Shown one piece after another: positions 1-9,467 of a stretch of DNA of 64,000 bases. A program made the position numbers and the translations under genes. Source of the stretch: Niveibacterium umoris (GTDB lineage Bacteria > Pseudomonadota > Gammaproteobacteria > Burkholderiales > Rhodocyclaceae); NCBI RefSeq assembly GCF_014197015.1, contig NZ_JACIET010000001.1, positions 248,001 to 312,000 on the forward strand, given 5' to 3'. The notes below the pieces were generated by a model. That model was not told the origin of the DNA. It made no database searches and saw only the letters and a program-made list of their open reading frames with translations. Numbering within the stretch: the stretch's first letter is position 1; each line of letters opens with the position of its first letter.

Positions 1-345
1 TGTGGCTCGGATGTCCTGGGCAAGATCTTCGGCGGGCGTTGCACGACGTATGCGGTGGAATCGGACGCTGCGCTGCAGGCTGGCGACGAGGTGGAGGTCG
101 TCGTAAATCCGCGTGCGCCGCTCCTGGCTGCGGGCGTCGCCTATGGCTTGCCGCTTGCCGGGATGTTGCTGGGGGCGGTAATCGGATCCATCGCCGCCAA
201 CGATGCAGGCGCAGTGGCTGGCGCGCTGACCGGCTGCGTTGCGGGCGCCCTGCTAGCAAAGATGCTGGCGAAAAGGTGGGTGGCGCAGTTCAACGTTCAG
301 GTCGTCGCGTCGAGTCCGGAAGCACTATCGGGAAGGGCGACATGA
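1..345 (+). CDS. rseC: RseC/MucC family protein, 5' truncated by window edge
   Basis: The reading frame is open from base 1, so the N-terminus lies outside the window. The first visible residues, CGSDVLGKIFGGRC, match the Cys-containing segment of RseC/MucC. A VVV-containing beta region follows, then two hydrophobic segments (about residues 38-55 and 62-82 of the visible part) with an intervening small-residue stretch, the usual RseC topology of an inner-membrane protein. In E. coli RseC modulates sigma-E signalling or SoxR reduction. Its stop overlaps the next start as ATGA at 342-345, and the next gene is a periplasmic DegQ/MucD protease, so this is the end of a rpoE-rse-muc-type envelope stress operon (inference). 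Confidence 0.75.
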   Translation, partial: CGSDVLGKIFGGRCTTYAVESDAALQAGDEVEVVVNPRAPLLAAGVAYGLPLAGMLLGAVIGSIAANDAGAVAGALTGCVAGALLAKMLAKRWVAQFNVQVVASSPEALSGRAT

Positions 346-1763
346 GCGTGCGCACGAACGTATTTGGAATGCTGCTTTGCCAGTTGGTCCTTGCGCTGGG
401 TGTCTGGTCTGGTTCCGTTGCCGCTCGCGACTTGCCGGAGCTGGCGGATCTGGTGGACCGCTCGGCGCCGGCGGTCGTTAACGTAAGCACCGAGCAGATC
501 CGTACTCGTGGCAAGCGTGCCGATTCGGATGCCAAGGATCCGATGCAGGAATGGTTTCGACGTTTCATGCCGAAGCATCCCCGGATTCCGCGCGATGAAG
601 ATGAAGGCGATTCGATGGGCTCTGGCTTCATCATTTCCGCCGACGGCTACATCCTGACCAATGCGCATGTCGTGGAGGATGCCGATAGCATCCTTGTGCG
701 ACTGACCGACAAACGGGAATTCCGTGGTCGCCTGATTGGCGCGGACAAGCGATCGGATGTGGCGCTGATCAAGATCGATGCCGTGGGCTTGCCAAGAGTT
801 CCGGTAGGCGACAGCAGCAAGTTGCGGGTTGGCGACTGGGTCATGGCTATCGGTTCGCCATTCGGTTTCGATCACACCGTGACCGCGGGCATCGTGAGTG
901 CCAAGGGGCGCTCCTTGCCCGACGAGTCTTTGGTCCCATTCATTCAGACTGACGTTGCGATCAACCCGGGCAATTCCGGTGGGCCGCTGTTCAATCTGAA
1001 AGGCGAAGTCGTGGGTATCAACTCGCAGATCTACAGCGAGACCGGCGGCTTCATGGGGCTTTCCTTTGCCATACCGATTGAAGTGGCAATGGACGTTCAG
1101 AATCAGCTGCGAACCTTTGGTCGGGTGACCCGCGGGCGAATCGGCGTGGTCATCCAGGAGGTCACCAAGGATGTGGCCGACAGTTTTGCCTTGAAGAGCC
1201 CGGTCGGGGCGCTGGTCAGCAGTGTGGAAAAAGGTGGACCCGCGGAGCGCGCGGGCGTTGCGATTGGCGATGTGATCCTGAAATTCGATAACAAGCCGGT
1301 CGCCACATCTTCCGACCTGCCTCGTCTGGTCGGGGCAACCCGGCCCGGCTCGCGCTCGTCAATGCAGGTTTGGCGCCGTGGCGCGGTCAAAGATGTGGCT
1401 TTGGTCGTTGAAGAGTTCGCCGATGAAGCGCCAGAACCGCGCCGCGTGCCACCCAAACGCGTGGAAGGCGCGGGGACCAATCGCCTCGGCTTGGTTGTGG
1501 CGCAACTTTCATCCGAGCAGCGACGCCACTATCGCGGCGAAATCGGGGTTTCCGTCAAGGATGTCCGAGGGGTCGCGGCGAGAGCGCAATTGCAGGGCGG
1601 GGACGTGATCCTGTCCGCCGCGCGCAAGGGGGCTCCGGTGGAGTTCCGCAACGTCGAGCAGTTCAACCGCTTTGCCGCCTCGATCGAGCAGGGCGAAAGT
1701 GTCTCGCTGCTGGTGCGTCGGGGCGATACACAGAGTTTTGTCAGTCTGCGGGTGCCAGAGTAG
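342..1763 (+). CDS. mucD: DegQ/MucD-type periplasmic serine endoprotease (Do family)
   Basis: The protein has 473 residues from the ATG that overlaps the rseC stop; a longer open frame upstream is rejected because it would run through rseC. Residues 1-28 form a signal peptide ending near AAR. The trypsin-like domain carries the catalytic triad His109 (TNAHVV), Asp139 (RSDVALIKID) and Ser212 (GNSGGP). Two PDZ domains follow at about residues 255-345 and 375-470. Do-family proteases degrade or chaperone misfolded envelope proteins. The rseC-mucD order is the usual sigma-E operon ending in beta- and gammaproteobacteria. DegP versus DegQ/MucD cannot be separated with certainty; the position after rseC favours MucD. 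Confidence 0.93.
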   Translation: MSVRTNVFGMLLCQLVLALGVWSGSVAARDLPELADLVDRSAPAVVNVSTEQIRTRGKRADSDAKDPMQEWFRRFMPKHPRIPRDEDEGDSMGSGFIISADGYILTNAHVVEDADSILVRLTDKREFRGRLIGADKRSDVALIKIDAVGLPRVPVGDSSKLRVGDWVMAIGSPFGFDHTVTAGIVSAKGRSLPDESLVPFIQTDVAINPGNSGGPLFNLKGEVVGINSQIYSETGGFMGLSFAIPIEVAMDVQNQLRTFGRVTRGRIGVVIQEVTKDVADSFALKSPVGALVSSVEKGGPAERAGVAIGDVILKFDNKPVATSSDLPRLVGATRPGSRSSMQVWRRGAVKDVALVVEEFADEAPEPRRVPPKRVEGAGTNRLGLVVAQLSSEQRRHYRGEIGVSVKDVRGVAARAQLQGGDVILSAARKGAPVEFRNVEQFNRFAASIEQGESVSLLVRRGDTQSFVSLRVPE

Positions 1764-1794
1764 TCCTGAACCGCCGATCAATGGGCGTATCGGC

Positions 1795-1800
1795 TATACT
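1795..1800 (+). promoter_or_regulatory. possible -10 element (TATACT) upstream of lepA
   Basis: TATACT differs from TATAAT at one base and lies 64 nt before the lepA ATG, after the mucD stop. No good -35 is visible at 16-18 nt, so this is only a candidate promoter start for lepA-lepB. Confidence 0.3.
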
Positions 1801-1833
1801 CGCGCGTTCTCAAACCCGATGAATTCCTGAGAA

Positions 1834-1857
1834 GGGTGCGGCAACGCACCCTTTTTT
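1834..1857 (+). terminator. intrinsic terminator directly in front of lepA
   Basis: GGGTGCG (1834-1840), loop GCAA and CGCACCC (1845-1851) form a perfect 7-bp stem followed by six T. It ends only 6 nt before the lepA ATG and occupies the place where a ribosome binding site should be. It can end mucD transcription, but it would also lie inside any lepA mRNA starting at the TATACT element. Confidence 0.75.
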
Positions 1858-1863
1858 CGTGGC

Positions 1864-3660
1864 ATGCAGCACATCAGAAACTTTTCGATCATTGCCCATA
1901 TCGACCACGGCAAGTCTACGCTTGCCGACCGGCTCATCCAGCGTTGCGGCGGCCTTTCCGACCGTGAAATGGAGGCTCAGGTGCTCGATTCGATGGATAT
2001 CGAGCGCGAGCGGGGCATCACGATCAAGGCACAGACAGCCGCGCTGTCCTACCGCGCAAAAGATGGACAGGTCTACAACCTGAACCTCATCGATACGCCC
2101 GGACATGTTGACTTCTCTTACGAGGTCAGCCGATCGCTTGCTGCGTGCGAAGGTGCACTGTTGGTGGTCGACGCTTCGCAAGGTGTTGAAGCACAGACCG
2201 TGGCCAACTGCTACACGGCAATCGAGCAGGGTGTCGAAGTGGTGCCTGTTCTGAACAAGATGGATCTGCCCTCGGCGGATCCCGATAGCGCACGTCAGGA
2301 AGTCGAAGACGTCATCGGGATCGACGCAACCGAGGCGATCCCCTGTTCCGCCAAGACCGGCATGGGCATCGACGAAATCCTCGAAGCGATCATCAGCAAG
2401 GTGCCCGCTCCGCGCGGCACGGTCGATGCACCGCTCAAGGCGCTGATCATCGATTCCTGGTTCGACAACTACGTCGGCGTCGTGATGCTTGTGCGAGTCG
2501 TCGATGGCGCGCTGCGCCCCAAAGACAAGATCCTGTTCATGAGCAACGGTGCGCAGCACCTTTGCGAGCAGGTAGGTGTATTTACGCCGAAATCGGTGTC
2601 GCGGGATCAGTTGTCCGCGGGCGAAGTCGGTTTCGTGATTGCCGGCATCAAGGAGCTGACCTCTGCGAAGGTGGGCGACACGATAACCATCGCCAACAAG
2701 GCGGCGTCTGAACCGCTTGAAGGCTTCAAGGAAATCAAACCACAGGTCTTCGCAGGCCTCTATCCGGTCGAGGCGAGCGAATACGATCAACTGCGCGAGT
2801 CGCTTGAAAAGCTCAAACTCAACGACGCCTCGCTCCAATATGAGCCGGAGGTGTCGCAGGCGCTGGGGTTCGGTTTCCGTTGCGGTTTTCTTGGCCTGTT
2901 GCACATGGAGATCGTGCAGGAGCGTCTGGAACGCGAATTCGACATGGACCTGATCACGACTGCGCCGACCGTGGTGTATGAGGTCGTGCTCAGCAGCGGC
3001 GAAGTGATCAAGGTCGAAAATCCGTCGAAGCTTCCTGAAATCTCGAAGATTGAGGAGATTCGGGAACCGATCATCACCGCGACAATCTTCGTGCCGCAGG
3101 ACTATCTCGGCCCGGTCATCACGCTTTGCAATCAGAAGCGCGGCAATCAGGTCGATATGCACTATCACGGCCGTCAGGTGAAGTTGATTTACGACATGCC
3201 CATGGCCGAAGTCGTCATGGATTTCTTCGATAAATTGAAGTCGGTATCTCGTGGCTATGCATCGCTTGACTACGATTTCAAGGAATACCGCACGGCAGAC
3301 GTCGTGAAGCTCGACATCCTCGTCTCGAGCGAAAAGGTCGACGCCCTGTCGGTGATCGTCCATCGCGCCAATGCCCAATATCGCGGTCGTGAACTCGCGG
3401 CAAAGCTGCGCGAGTTGATTCCGCGCCAGATGTTCGATGTGGCGGTGCAAGCGGCAATCGGCTCGCACATCATCGCGCGCGAAACCATCAAGGCCTTGCG
3501 CAAAAACGTGCTAGCGAAGTGCTACGGCGGCGACATTACCCGGAAGAAGAAGCTCCTCGAGAAACAGAAAGAGGGCAAGCGCCGCATGAAACAGGTCGGA
3601 AACGTTGAAATCCCGCAAGAGGCCTTCCTGGCTGTCCTGCGAGTCGAAGACGGCAAGTAA
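1864..3660 (+). CDS. lepA: Elongation factor 4 (back-translocating GTPase LepA)
   Basis: The protein has 598 residues, normal for EF4. The N-terminal GTPase domain shows G1 AHIDHGKST near residues 9-17, G3 DTPGH and G4 NKMD. Domains II and III follow, then the characteristic LepA C-terminal domain with the Lys-rich segment [20 protein letters not shown] (about residues 553-572). EF4 acts on stalled or mistranslocated ribosomes. No Shine-Dalgarno sequence is visible: the bases before the ATG are the T-tract of a terminator hairpin. The start is supported by the conserved opening [19 protein letters not shown]. It is followed after 23 nt by lepB, the standard pair. Confidence 0.97.
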   Translation: MQHIRNFSIIAHIDHGKSTLADRLIQRCGGLSDREMEAQVLDSMDIERERGITIKAQTAALSYRAKDGQVYNLNLIDTPGHVDFSYEVSRSLAACEGALLVVDASQGVEAQTVANCYTAIEQGVEVVPVLNKMDLPSADPDSARQEVEDVIGIDATEAIPCSAKTGMGIDEILEAIISKVPAPRGTVDAPLKALIIDSWFDNYVGVVMLVRVVDGALRPKDKILFMSNGAQHLCEQVGVFTPKSVSRDQLSAGEVGFVIAGIKELTSAKVGDTITIANKAASEPLEGFKEIKPQVFAGLYPVEASEYDQLRESLEKLKLNDASLQYEPEVSQALGFGFRCGFLGLLHMEIVQERLEREFDMDLITTAPTVVYEVVLSSGEVIKVENPSKLPEISKIEEIREPIITATIFVPQDYLGPVITLCNQKRGNQVDMHYHGRQVKLIYDMPMAEVVMDFFDKLKSVSRGYASLDYDFKEYRTADVVKLDILVSSEKVDALSVIVHRANAQYRGRELAAKLRELIPRQMFDVAVQAAIGSHIIARETIKALRKNVLAKCYGGDITRKKKLLEKQKEGKRRMKQVGNVEIPQEAFLAVLRVEDGK

Positions 3661-3683
3661 CCCTCGAATTACCAGGAGTGAAT

Positions 3684-4472
3684 GTGGATTTCGCGTTGAT
3701 TCTGTTCGTGCTTTCGGTGGTGACCGGCGCACTTTGGTGTGCGGACCGCTTTGTTTTCCGCAAGAAGCGCCCGGAAGGATCGCCGGAGCCGGTGTGGGTT
3801 GAATGGGGCGCGGGATTCTTTCCGATTCTGTTGGCGATTTTTTTGCTGCGTTCGTTTCTGGTTGAGCCGTTCCGAATTCCTTCTGGCTCGATGATTCCGA
3901 CGCTTTTGGTCGGCGATTTCATTCTGGTCAATAAGTTTGCATATGGCATCCGTCTTCCTGTGATCGACAAGAAGATCGTCGATACCGGTTCTCCCAAGCG
4001 CGGCGACGTGGTGGTTTTTCGCTACCCGCAGAACCCGTCACAGGACTACATCAAACGGGTTGTCGGACTGCCCGGCGACTCGATTGAATACATCAACAAG
4101 CGCCTGCGCGTAAACGGTCAGGAAATTGCGGTTCGTCAGGTCGAGGATTACCTTCATACCGATCGGCTTCAGTACTCGCACCGATATGTCGAAAAACTTG
4201 GCGAAACCGATCACCAACTCCTGAACGACGCCGACGCGCCGCCTTTCGTGGCCCAAACGCTGCCTTATCCTGGTCGCGAGAACTGTGTCTATACTGTGGA
4301 AGGCGTTCGTTGCAAGGTGCCGCCCGGCCATTACTTCATGATGGGTGACAACCGGGATCAGAGTTCCGACTCTCGCGTCTGGGGCTTTGTGCCTGATGAA
4401 AACCTGCGCGGCAAGGCGTTCTTTGTCTGGTTCCATTTCGGGGATCTGTCCCGGATTGGATCGTTCCACTGA
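3684..4472 (+). CDS. lepB: Signal peptidase I
   Basis: I choose GTG 3684, giving 262 residues, because AGGAG at 3674-3678 is spaced 5 nt from it. The GTG at 3678 overlaps that site and is less likely. Two N-terminal membrane segments (about residues 1-18 and 45-60) anchor the enzyme. The catalytic Ser69 lies in IPSGSMIPTL and the general-base Lys124 in DYIKRVVGLPGD. The GDNRDQSSDSR box near residue 217 is typical of S26A peptidases. It removes signal peptides on the periplasmic face, which serves the many exported proteins in this window. It lies between lepA and a DUF4845 gene as in other betaproteobacteria. Confidence 0.95.
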   Translation: MDFALILFVLSVVTGALWCADRFVFRKKRPEGSPEPVWVEWGAGFFPILLAIFLLRSFLVEPFRIPSGSMIPTLLVGDFILVNKFAYGIRLPVIDKKIVDTGSPKRGDVVVFRYPQNPSQDYIKRVVGLPGDSIEYINKRLRVNGQEIAVRQVEDYLHTDRLQYSHRYVEKLGETDHQLLNDADAPPFVAQTLPYPGRENCVYTVEGVRCKVPPGHYFMMGDNRDQSSDSRVWGFVPDENLRGKAFFVWFHFGDLSRIGSFH

Positions 4473-4487
4473 ACCACGGAGTGATCT

Positions 4488-4859
4488 ATGCGGAAACAAC
4501 AGCGTGGGATTTCCTTGATTGGCACCTTGATTGCGGCGATCCTCATTATCGGCGCGATCATCATGGCCATGCGAATGGTGCCCGTCTATAACGAGTATTT
4601 CGCGGTTAAGAAGGCGTTGACTGCAATTGCATCTAGCGGCGACGCGTCAAGTCCCGAAGCAATTCGGAGTATGTTCAATCGCAAAGCAAGTGTCGAAGAC
4701 ATCAATTCTGTAACGATGAATGACCTCGCGATCAGCAAGGAGAACGGTCGTTGGATTGTCACCGCAGAGTGGCAGCGAACGATTCCACTCGTCGCGAACA
4801 TAAGTTTGCTGTTCCAGTTTTCGGCTTCAAGCGCAGCAGATCCTGCAGCTGCACAATAG
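4488..4859 (+). CDS. DUF4845 family single-pass membrane protein
   Basis: The protein has 123 residues with GGAG (4478-4481) 6 nt before the ATG. It begins with a short basic stretch and one hydrophobic segment ([17 protein letters not shown], about residues 6-22), then a soluble domain facing the periplasm. The N-terminus looks like a type IV pilin leader (Arg-Gly, hydrophobic run) but lacks the Glu at position +5. Small proteins of this type are regularly found between lepB and rnc in beta- and gammaproteobacteria; their function is unknown. Assignment rests on position and sequence type. Confidence 0.75.
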   Translation: MRKQQRGISLIGTLIAAILIIGAIIMAMRMVPVYNEYFAVKKALTAIASSGDASSPEAIRSMFNRKASVEDINSVTMNDLAISKENGRWIVTAEWQRTIPLVANISLLFQFSASSAADPAAAQ

Positions 4860-4866
4860 CAACACG

Positions 4867-5538
4867 ATGAGTCGTGTCGCATTGCAGGCTGCGCTCGGTT
4901 ATCGATTTGCCGACGAGGCATTGCTGACGCAAGCCTTGACGCACCGCAGTTTTGGCGCCATGCATAATGAAAGGCTCGAGTTCATTGGCGATGGTGTGCT
5001 GAATTGTGTTGTCGCGCGAGCCCTTTTTGAGCGTTTCCCGGAGCTGGATGAGGGGGCTCTATCCCGTTTGCGAGCGGGGCTGGTGAAGCAGGACGCCTTG
5101 CACGCACATGCAATCGCTCTTGATCTGGGTGCTTTGCTTCGACTCGGCGAGGGCGAACTGAGAAGTGGCGGGCATGCCAGACCATCAATCCTCGCAGATG
5201 CGCTGGAAGCGATCTTTGGCGCGGTGTTTCTTGATGGCGGATTCGATGCCGCAAGTCAGGCGATCAATCGACTCTATCGGGATTCGATTGCGGCGATTGA
5301 CCTGAAAACGGCAGGCAAAGACCCCAAGACCGCACTGCAAGAGTGGTTGCAGGCACGGCGTCACCCCCTGCCGCAATACGATATGGCGCAGGTTCGCGGT
5401 GAAGCGCATTCACAGGAATTTGAGGTGACTTGTCGCATCCCTGCGCTGATGCTTGAAACCAAGGGGCGTGGTACGAGTCGTCGCGCCGCGGAACAACAAG
5501 CTGCGCGTGCTGCGCTGGATCGGATCGAATCGCTATGA
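4867..5538 (+). CDS. rnc: Ribonuclease III
   Basis: The protein has 223 residues. The RNase III signature [13 protein letters not shown] (residues 34-46) contains Glu38 and Asp42. The second metal site is in DALEAIFGA, about residues 114-122. The double-stranded RNA binding domain is residues 150-223 and ends with [16 protein letters not shown]. The enzyme cleaves double-stranded RNA for rRNA processing and mRNA decay. The signature has Gly where most homologues have Ser (GDG rather than GDS), a conservative oddity. It starts 7 nt after the DUF4845 gene and overlaps era by ATGA, the classic rnc-era pair. Confidence 0.96.
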   Translation: MSRVALQAALGYRFADEALLTQALTHRSFGAMHNERLEFIGDGVLNCVVARALFERFPELDEGALSRLRAGLVKQDALHAHAIALDLGALLRLGEGELRSGGHARPSILADALEAIFGAVFLDGGFDAASQAINRLYRDSIAAIDLKTAGKDPKTALQEWLQARRHPLPQYDMAQVRGEAHSQEFEVTCRIPALMLETKGRGTSRRAAEQQAARAALDRIESL

Positions 5539-6443
5539 CAGATATCGCAGAGCCAGACTCCAATGGTTTTCGCACAGGCTTTCTGGCGATCGTTGGGCGG
5601 CCGAACGTTGGCAAGTCCACCTTGCTGAATCATCTGATCGGTCAGAAGATCAGCATCACGTCGAGAAAGGCGCAAACCACGCGCCATCGCGTTACCGGTG
5701 TATTGACCAATGATACGCACCAGTTCGTCTTTGTAGATACGCCCGGATTCCAGAAGCAACACTCCAATGCTTTGCATCGCGCAATGAATCGCAGCGTCAC
5801 CCAGACGCTGTCCGATGTCGATGTTGTGTTGTTTGTCATTGAAGCGGGCCGTTTCACGGCGCCAGACAGGGTTGTCCTTGAATTGCTGCCGGCAAACGTG
5901 CCGGTCGTGCTGGTGATCAACAAAGTCGATCGCATCGCCGATAAAGCGCAATTGCTTCCGTTTATTGCAGCTATGGCTGGCGAGAGGGATTTTGCTGCGA
6001 TCGTTCCGCTCTCGGCGGAGACTGGCGCGAATGCCGACGAATTGCTCAAGGCCTGCGGTCCTCTGCTTCCTGAACAGGCGGCCATATTCGATGCGGACGA
6101 CATCACCGATCGCAGCGAACGTTTTCTCGCTGCCGAATTCATCCGCGAAAAGCTGTTCCGCTTGCTCGGCGAAGAGCTCCCCTATGGCCTTGCGGTAGAA
6201 ATCGAGAAATTTGAACTCGATGGCCCGGTAAGGCGCATCTTTGCGGCAATCATTGTCGATCGGCCAAGCCACAAGGCGATGGTGATCGGCCGGGGCGGCG
6301 AGAAACTCAAGCGGGTATCGAGCGAAGCGCGAGTTGATCTGGAAAAGCTCTTTGATGGCCCGGTCTATCTTGAAGTCTGGGTCAAGGTGAAGGGTGGCTG
6401 GGCCGACGACGAACGTGCGCTCAAGAGTCTGGGCATCGAGTGA
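5535..6443 (+). CDS. era: GTPase Era
   Basis: The protein has 302 residues and overlaps the rnc stop by 4 nt. The GTPase motifs are G1 GRPNVGKST (about residues 17-25), switch region with RHRVTG, G3 DTPGF and G4 NKVD. The KH domain lies in the C-terminal third ([20 protein letters not shown]). Era binds the 3' end of 16S rRNA and helps 30S assembly. Coupling to rnc links it to rRNA maturation. The N-terminal extension of about 12 residues is typical of proteobacterial Era. Confidence 0.96.
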   Translation: MTDIAEPDSNGFRTGFLAIVGRPNVGKSTLLNHLIGQKISITSRKAQTTRHRVTGVLTNDTHQFVFVDTPGFQKQHSNALHRAMNRSVTQTLSDVDVVLFVIEAGRFTAPDRVVLELLPANVPVVLVINKVDRIADKAQLLPFIAAMAGERDFAAIVPLSAETGANADELLKACGPLLPEQAAIFDADDITDRSERFLAAEFIREKLFRLLGEELPYGLAVEIEKFELDGPVRRIFAAIIVDRPSHKAMVIGRGGEKLKRVSSEARVDLEKLFDGPVYLEVWVKVKGGWADDERALKSLGIE

Positions 6444-6478
6444 TAGGGCGAACTCGCAGCCCGATCTGAGCAGCGACG

Positions 6479-7195
6479 ATGGCCAACAAGCGAGTCGAAC
6501 AACAACCCGCCTTCGTGTTGCACTCGCACCCTTGGCGTGAGACGAGTTATGTCGTCGATGTGCTCTCTCGTGATCACGGTCGTGTCGCGCTGGTGGCAAA
6601 AGGCGCACGCCGACCGCGCTCCGCACTCCGCGGTGTACTGCTGGCATTTCAACCGCTTGATGTGAGCTGGAGCGGTAGCGGCGAGTTGAAGACCCTGGTC
6701 GCGGCGGAGTGGTCAGGCGGACAGCCCATGCTTTCCGGCAGTGCGCTGATGTGTGGCTATTACGCCAACGAGTTGCTCGTTCGTTTGCTGCCCCGTGAAG
6801 ATCCGCACCCAGGCTTGTTCGACGGCTATGCTGCGCTTTTGGCGGGGCTTTCCCGGGGCGAGCCGCAGGATCAATTGCTGCGCAGCTTCGAACTGAGCTT
6901 ACTGAGCGAACTCGGCTACGCCCCAACGTTCGATACCGACGAACAGGGTCTGCCGGTCAGGCCGGAAGCTTTCTACGTCTTTATAATCGAGCGAGGGCCC
7001 GTGCTTGCCGATCGTGAAATGCAAGGTGAGCACGTGCTTTCCGGGCGTGTATTGCTAGACCTCGCACGCAGTGATCTCTCGAATCCCGAAACGCTGTTGC
7101 AGGCCAAAACACTGATGCGACGCCTGATCGGCAACCTGGTCGGTGCGCGTCCGCTCGAATCCCGACGAATTTTCTTGGAGTTGCAGGAACTGTGA
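6479..7195 (+). CDS. recO: DNA repair protein RecO
   Basis: The protein has 238 residues. The N-terminal OB-fold region opens with [20 protein letters not shown] and continues with [12 protein letters not shown], both typical of RecO. A helical C-terminal part ends in [13 protein letters not shown]. No zinc-finger Cys cluster is seen, as is common in proteobacterial RecO. It loads RecA on SSB-coated gaps together with RecR. It lies 35 nt after era and overlaps pdxJ by 4 nt (GTGA), the usual era-recO-pdxJ order. Confidence 0.93.
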   Translation: MANKRVEQQPAFVLHSHPWRETSYVVDVLSRDHGRVALVAKGARRPRSALRGVLLAFQPLDVSWSGSGELKTLVAAEWSGGQPMLSGSALMCGYYANELLVRLLPREDPHPGLFDGYAALLAGLSRGEPQDQLLRSFELSLLSELGYAPTFDTDEQGLPVRPEAFYVFIIERGPVLADREMQGEHVLSGRVLLDLARSDLSNPETLLQAKTLMRRLIGNLVGARPLESRRIFLELQEL

Positions 7196-7956
7196 TCGAA
7201 CTCGGCGTCAACATTGACCATATCGCCACCTTGCGCCAGGCGCGCCGCACCTATGAACCCGATCCGGTGTGGGGCGCCGTAGAAGCCCACCTGGGCGGGG
7301 CGGACGGCATTACCGTCCATCTGCGCGAAGATCGCAGACATATTCAGGACGAGGATGTGCGCCGGCTGCGTGAGCTCACCCACATCAAACTCAATCTCGA
7401 AATGGCGGCAACCGATGAAATGGTCGCGATTGCCTGCCGCTTGAAGCCCGAGATGGCGATGCTGGTGCCGGAAGGCCGCCAGGAAGTGACCACCGAAGGC
7501 GGTCTGGATATTGTCGCCAACGAATCGCGGATCCGCGATTCGATCTCGCGGCTGGCGGATGCCGGTATTCAGTCCAGCGTATTCATCGACGCGGAACTCG
7601 ACCAGGTCGAGGCTGCGGCGCGCGTCGGCGCCCGCGTCTGCGAAATCCACACCGGCCCCTACGCCGAGGCATTCCACCTGAAGGGGCGTGATGCCCGCAG
7701 CCCGGCGGTCCTCGCCGAGCTGGAGAAGATCCGCACAGCAGGCGCCGCGATTGTCGGGCTCGGAATGCGCTTCAATGCCGGCCATGCGCTCAACTACTTC
7801 AACGTTCAGCCAGTGGCGGCCCTCGCGGGGGTCCGCGAGCTTCACATCGGCCATGCAATTGTCAGCCGTGCGGTCTTCGTTGGCCTGCGGGAAGCAGTGG
7901 GCGAAATGAAGCGGTTGATGCGCGAAGCCGCCGCGGCACCGCATCTCTACGCTTGA
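7192..7956 (+). CDS. pdxJ: Pyridoxine 5'-phosphate synthase
   Basis: The protein has 254 residues and starts with GTG overlapping the recO stop. The opening [23 protein letters not shown] and the segment [15 protein letters not shown] are hallmark PdxJ sequences. The catalytic Glu of LNLEMAAT and the phosphate-binding [14 protein letters not shown] follow. PdxJ condenses 1-deoxy-xylulose 5-phosphate with 3-amino-2-oxopropyl phosphate in vitamin B6 synthesis. It is followed after 10 nt by acpS, the common pdxJ-acpS pair. Confidence 0.97.
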   Translation: MIELGVNIDHIATLRQARRTYEPDPVWGAVEAHLGGADGITVHLREDRRHIQDEDVRRLRELTHIKLNLEMAATDEMVAIACRLKPEMAMLVPEGRQEVTTEGGLDIVANESRIRDSISRLADAGIQSSVFIDAELDQVEAAARVGARVCEIHTGPYAEAFHLKGRDARSPAVLAELEKIRTAGAAIVGLGMRFNAGHALNYFNVQPVAALAGVRELHIGHAIVSRAVFVGLREAVGEMKRLMREAAAAPHLYA

Positions 7957-7966
7957 CGCAGGCGCC

Positions 7967-8365
7967 ATGATCGTCGGCATTGGCACCGATATTGTCGCGA
8001 TTGCCCGTGTGCGGGCCTCCCTTGAACGGCATGGCGATGCCTTTGCCGAACGTATCCTCGCTGCCAACGAATTCGACGACTATCGCGCAGTGCGAGATGG
8101 CGCTCGCTTTCTCGCCAAGCGGTTTGCCGCCAAGGAGGCTTTCGCGAAAGCGTTTGGCACCGGGCTGCGCCCCCCGGCAACACTGCGTGCGATCTCGGTC
8201 GCCCATGACGATCTGGGCAAACCGGTCTATGCCTTCGATGTTCCCCTTGCACAGGCGATGCATGCCCGGCAGTGGGTCGCGCATCTGTCGATCAGCGATG
8301 AAAAAGAATCTGTCGTGGCCTTTGCCTTGATCGAACATCGCGGCCAGAGCGCAGATGCGGCCTAG
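7967..8365 (+). CDS. acpS: Holo-[acyl-carrier-protein] synthase
   Basis: The protein has 132 residues. The first motif, IGTDIVAIARV (residues 5-15), contains the Mg-binding Asp, and the second motif, RFLAKRFAAKEAFAKAFGTG (near residues 47-66), contains the catalytic Glu-Ala. This is the AcpS type of 4'-phosphopantetheinyl transferase, which activates acyl carrier protein for lipid synthesis. Length and position after pdxJ agree with the family. Confidence 0.95.
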   Translation: MIVGIGTDIVAIARVRASLERHGDAFAERILAANEFDDYRAVRDGARFLAKRFAAKEAFAKAFGTGLRPPATLRAISVAHDDLGKPVYAFDVPLAQAMHARQWVAHLSISDEKESVVAFALIEHRGQSADAA

Positions 8366-8413
8366 CCGAGCTCCTGGTTCGGCCCGACGCTTGCACATTC
8401 AGGATAATCATTC

Positions 8414-9460
8414 ATGACCCCGCTTGAGTTGCCACTTGGACCCGTGATGTGCGACGTCGCGGGCGTCTCCTTGACCGACGATGAGCGCCAGCGGCTGCGC
8501 CATCCGCTCGTCGGGGGCGTGATTCTTTTCGCACGCAATTTCGAGTCGCCTGAGCAACTCGCGGCACTCGCGCGCGACATTCATGCGCTGCGCTCGCCGG
8601 CCCTGATCATTGCGGTCGACCATGAGGGCGGCCGCGTACAACGCTTTCGTAGTGGCTTTACCCGCTTGCCGCCGATGCGCGCGCTCGGCGCTGCCTGGCT
8701 GCGCGATCACGTCGAGGGGCTGGAACTGGCGCGCCACACGGGCTACGTGTTGGCCGCAGAGCTGCTGGCTCACGGTGTTGACCTGAGTTTCACCCCGGTG
8801 CTCGATCTGGACCATGGTCGCAGTTCGGTCATTGGCGATCGCGCGTTCTCCGGTGACCCCGCTGTTGCGGCTTCATTGGCGCAGGCGCTTGTGGTCGGGC
8901 TGCGCGAAGCCGGTATGGGCGCGGTCGGCAAGCATTTTCCCGGTCATGGTTGGGCCGAAGCCGATTCCCACGTCGCGCTGCCGCAGGACGAGCGCGGTTT
9001 CGACCAGATCTGGGAGCAGGACATTGCGCCTTACCGGCACCGCCTTGGGCGACAGCTTGCTGGCGTCATGCCGGCGCATGTGATCTACACCCAGGTCGAC
9101 CCGAAGCCGGCGGGGTTTTCGCACTACTGGCTTCAGGAAGTGCTACGTCAGCGCCTGGGCTTTACCGGGGTCATCTTCTCGGACGACCTCACGATGGAGG
9201 GGGCGACCGTCGCCGGAGATATTGCCGCACGCGCTGACGCCGCGTATGCGGCGGGGTGCGACATGGTGCTCGTCTGCAACCGGCCTGATCTGGCGGATAC
9301 GCTTCTGGCGAAATGGCACCCGCAGGTCTCTGCGTCCAGCACCGCACGCATTCAGGCTCTTCGCCCGAGCGTAGATCGCGACGCTTTCGACCTCGCGGTG
9401 GAAGCGAAGTACGTCAGCGCCCAGCGCGCCGTATCCGATTTCAACGCCACGCTTGCCTGA
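8414..9460 (+). CDS. nagZ: Beta-N-acetylhexosaminidase NagZ (GH3)
   Basis: The protein has 348 residues. GH3 NagZ motifs are present: IAVDHEGGRVQRF, the KHFPGHG loop with the catalytic Asp-His dyad in ADSH, and the nucleophile region FSDDLTMEGA. It removes GlcNAc from muropeptides during cell-wall recycling in the cytoplasm and influences AmpC induction where that system exists. The ATG follows AGGAT. The end overlaps the region where uvrC begins, with 7 nt between the nagZ stop and the chosen uvrC start. Confidence 0.95.
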   Translation: MTPLELPLGPVMCDVAGVSLTDDERQRLRHPLVGGVILFARNFESPEQLAALARDIHALRSPALIIAVDHEGGRVQRFRSGFTRLPPMRALGAAWLRDHVEGLELARHTGYVLAAELLAHGVDLSFTPVLDLDHGRSSVIGDRAFSGDPAVAASLAQALVVGLREAGMGAVGKHFPGHGWAEADSHVALPQDERGFDQIWEQDIAPYRHRLGRQLAGVMPAHVIYTQVDPKPAGFSHYWLQEVLRQRLGFTGVIFSDDLTMEGATVAGDIAARADAAYAAGCDMVLVCNRPDLADTLLAKWHPQVSASSTARIQALRPSVDRDAFDLAVEAKYVSAQRAVSDFNATLA

Positions 9461-9467
9461 GCCGCTC

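Noticed and set aside
1810-3468. 552-codon open frame on the - strand
   Set aside because: Antisense shadow of lepA; the product has no recognisable domain.
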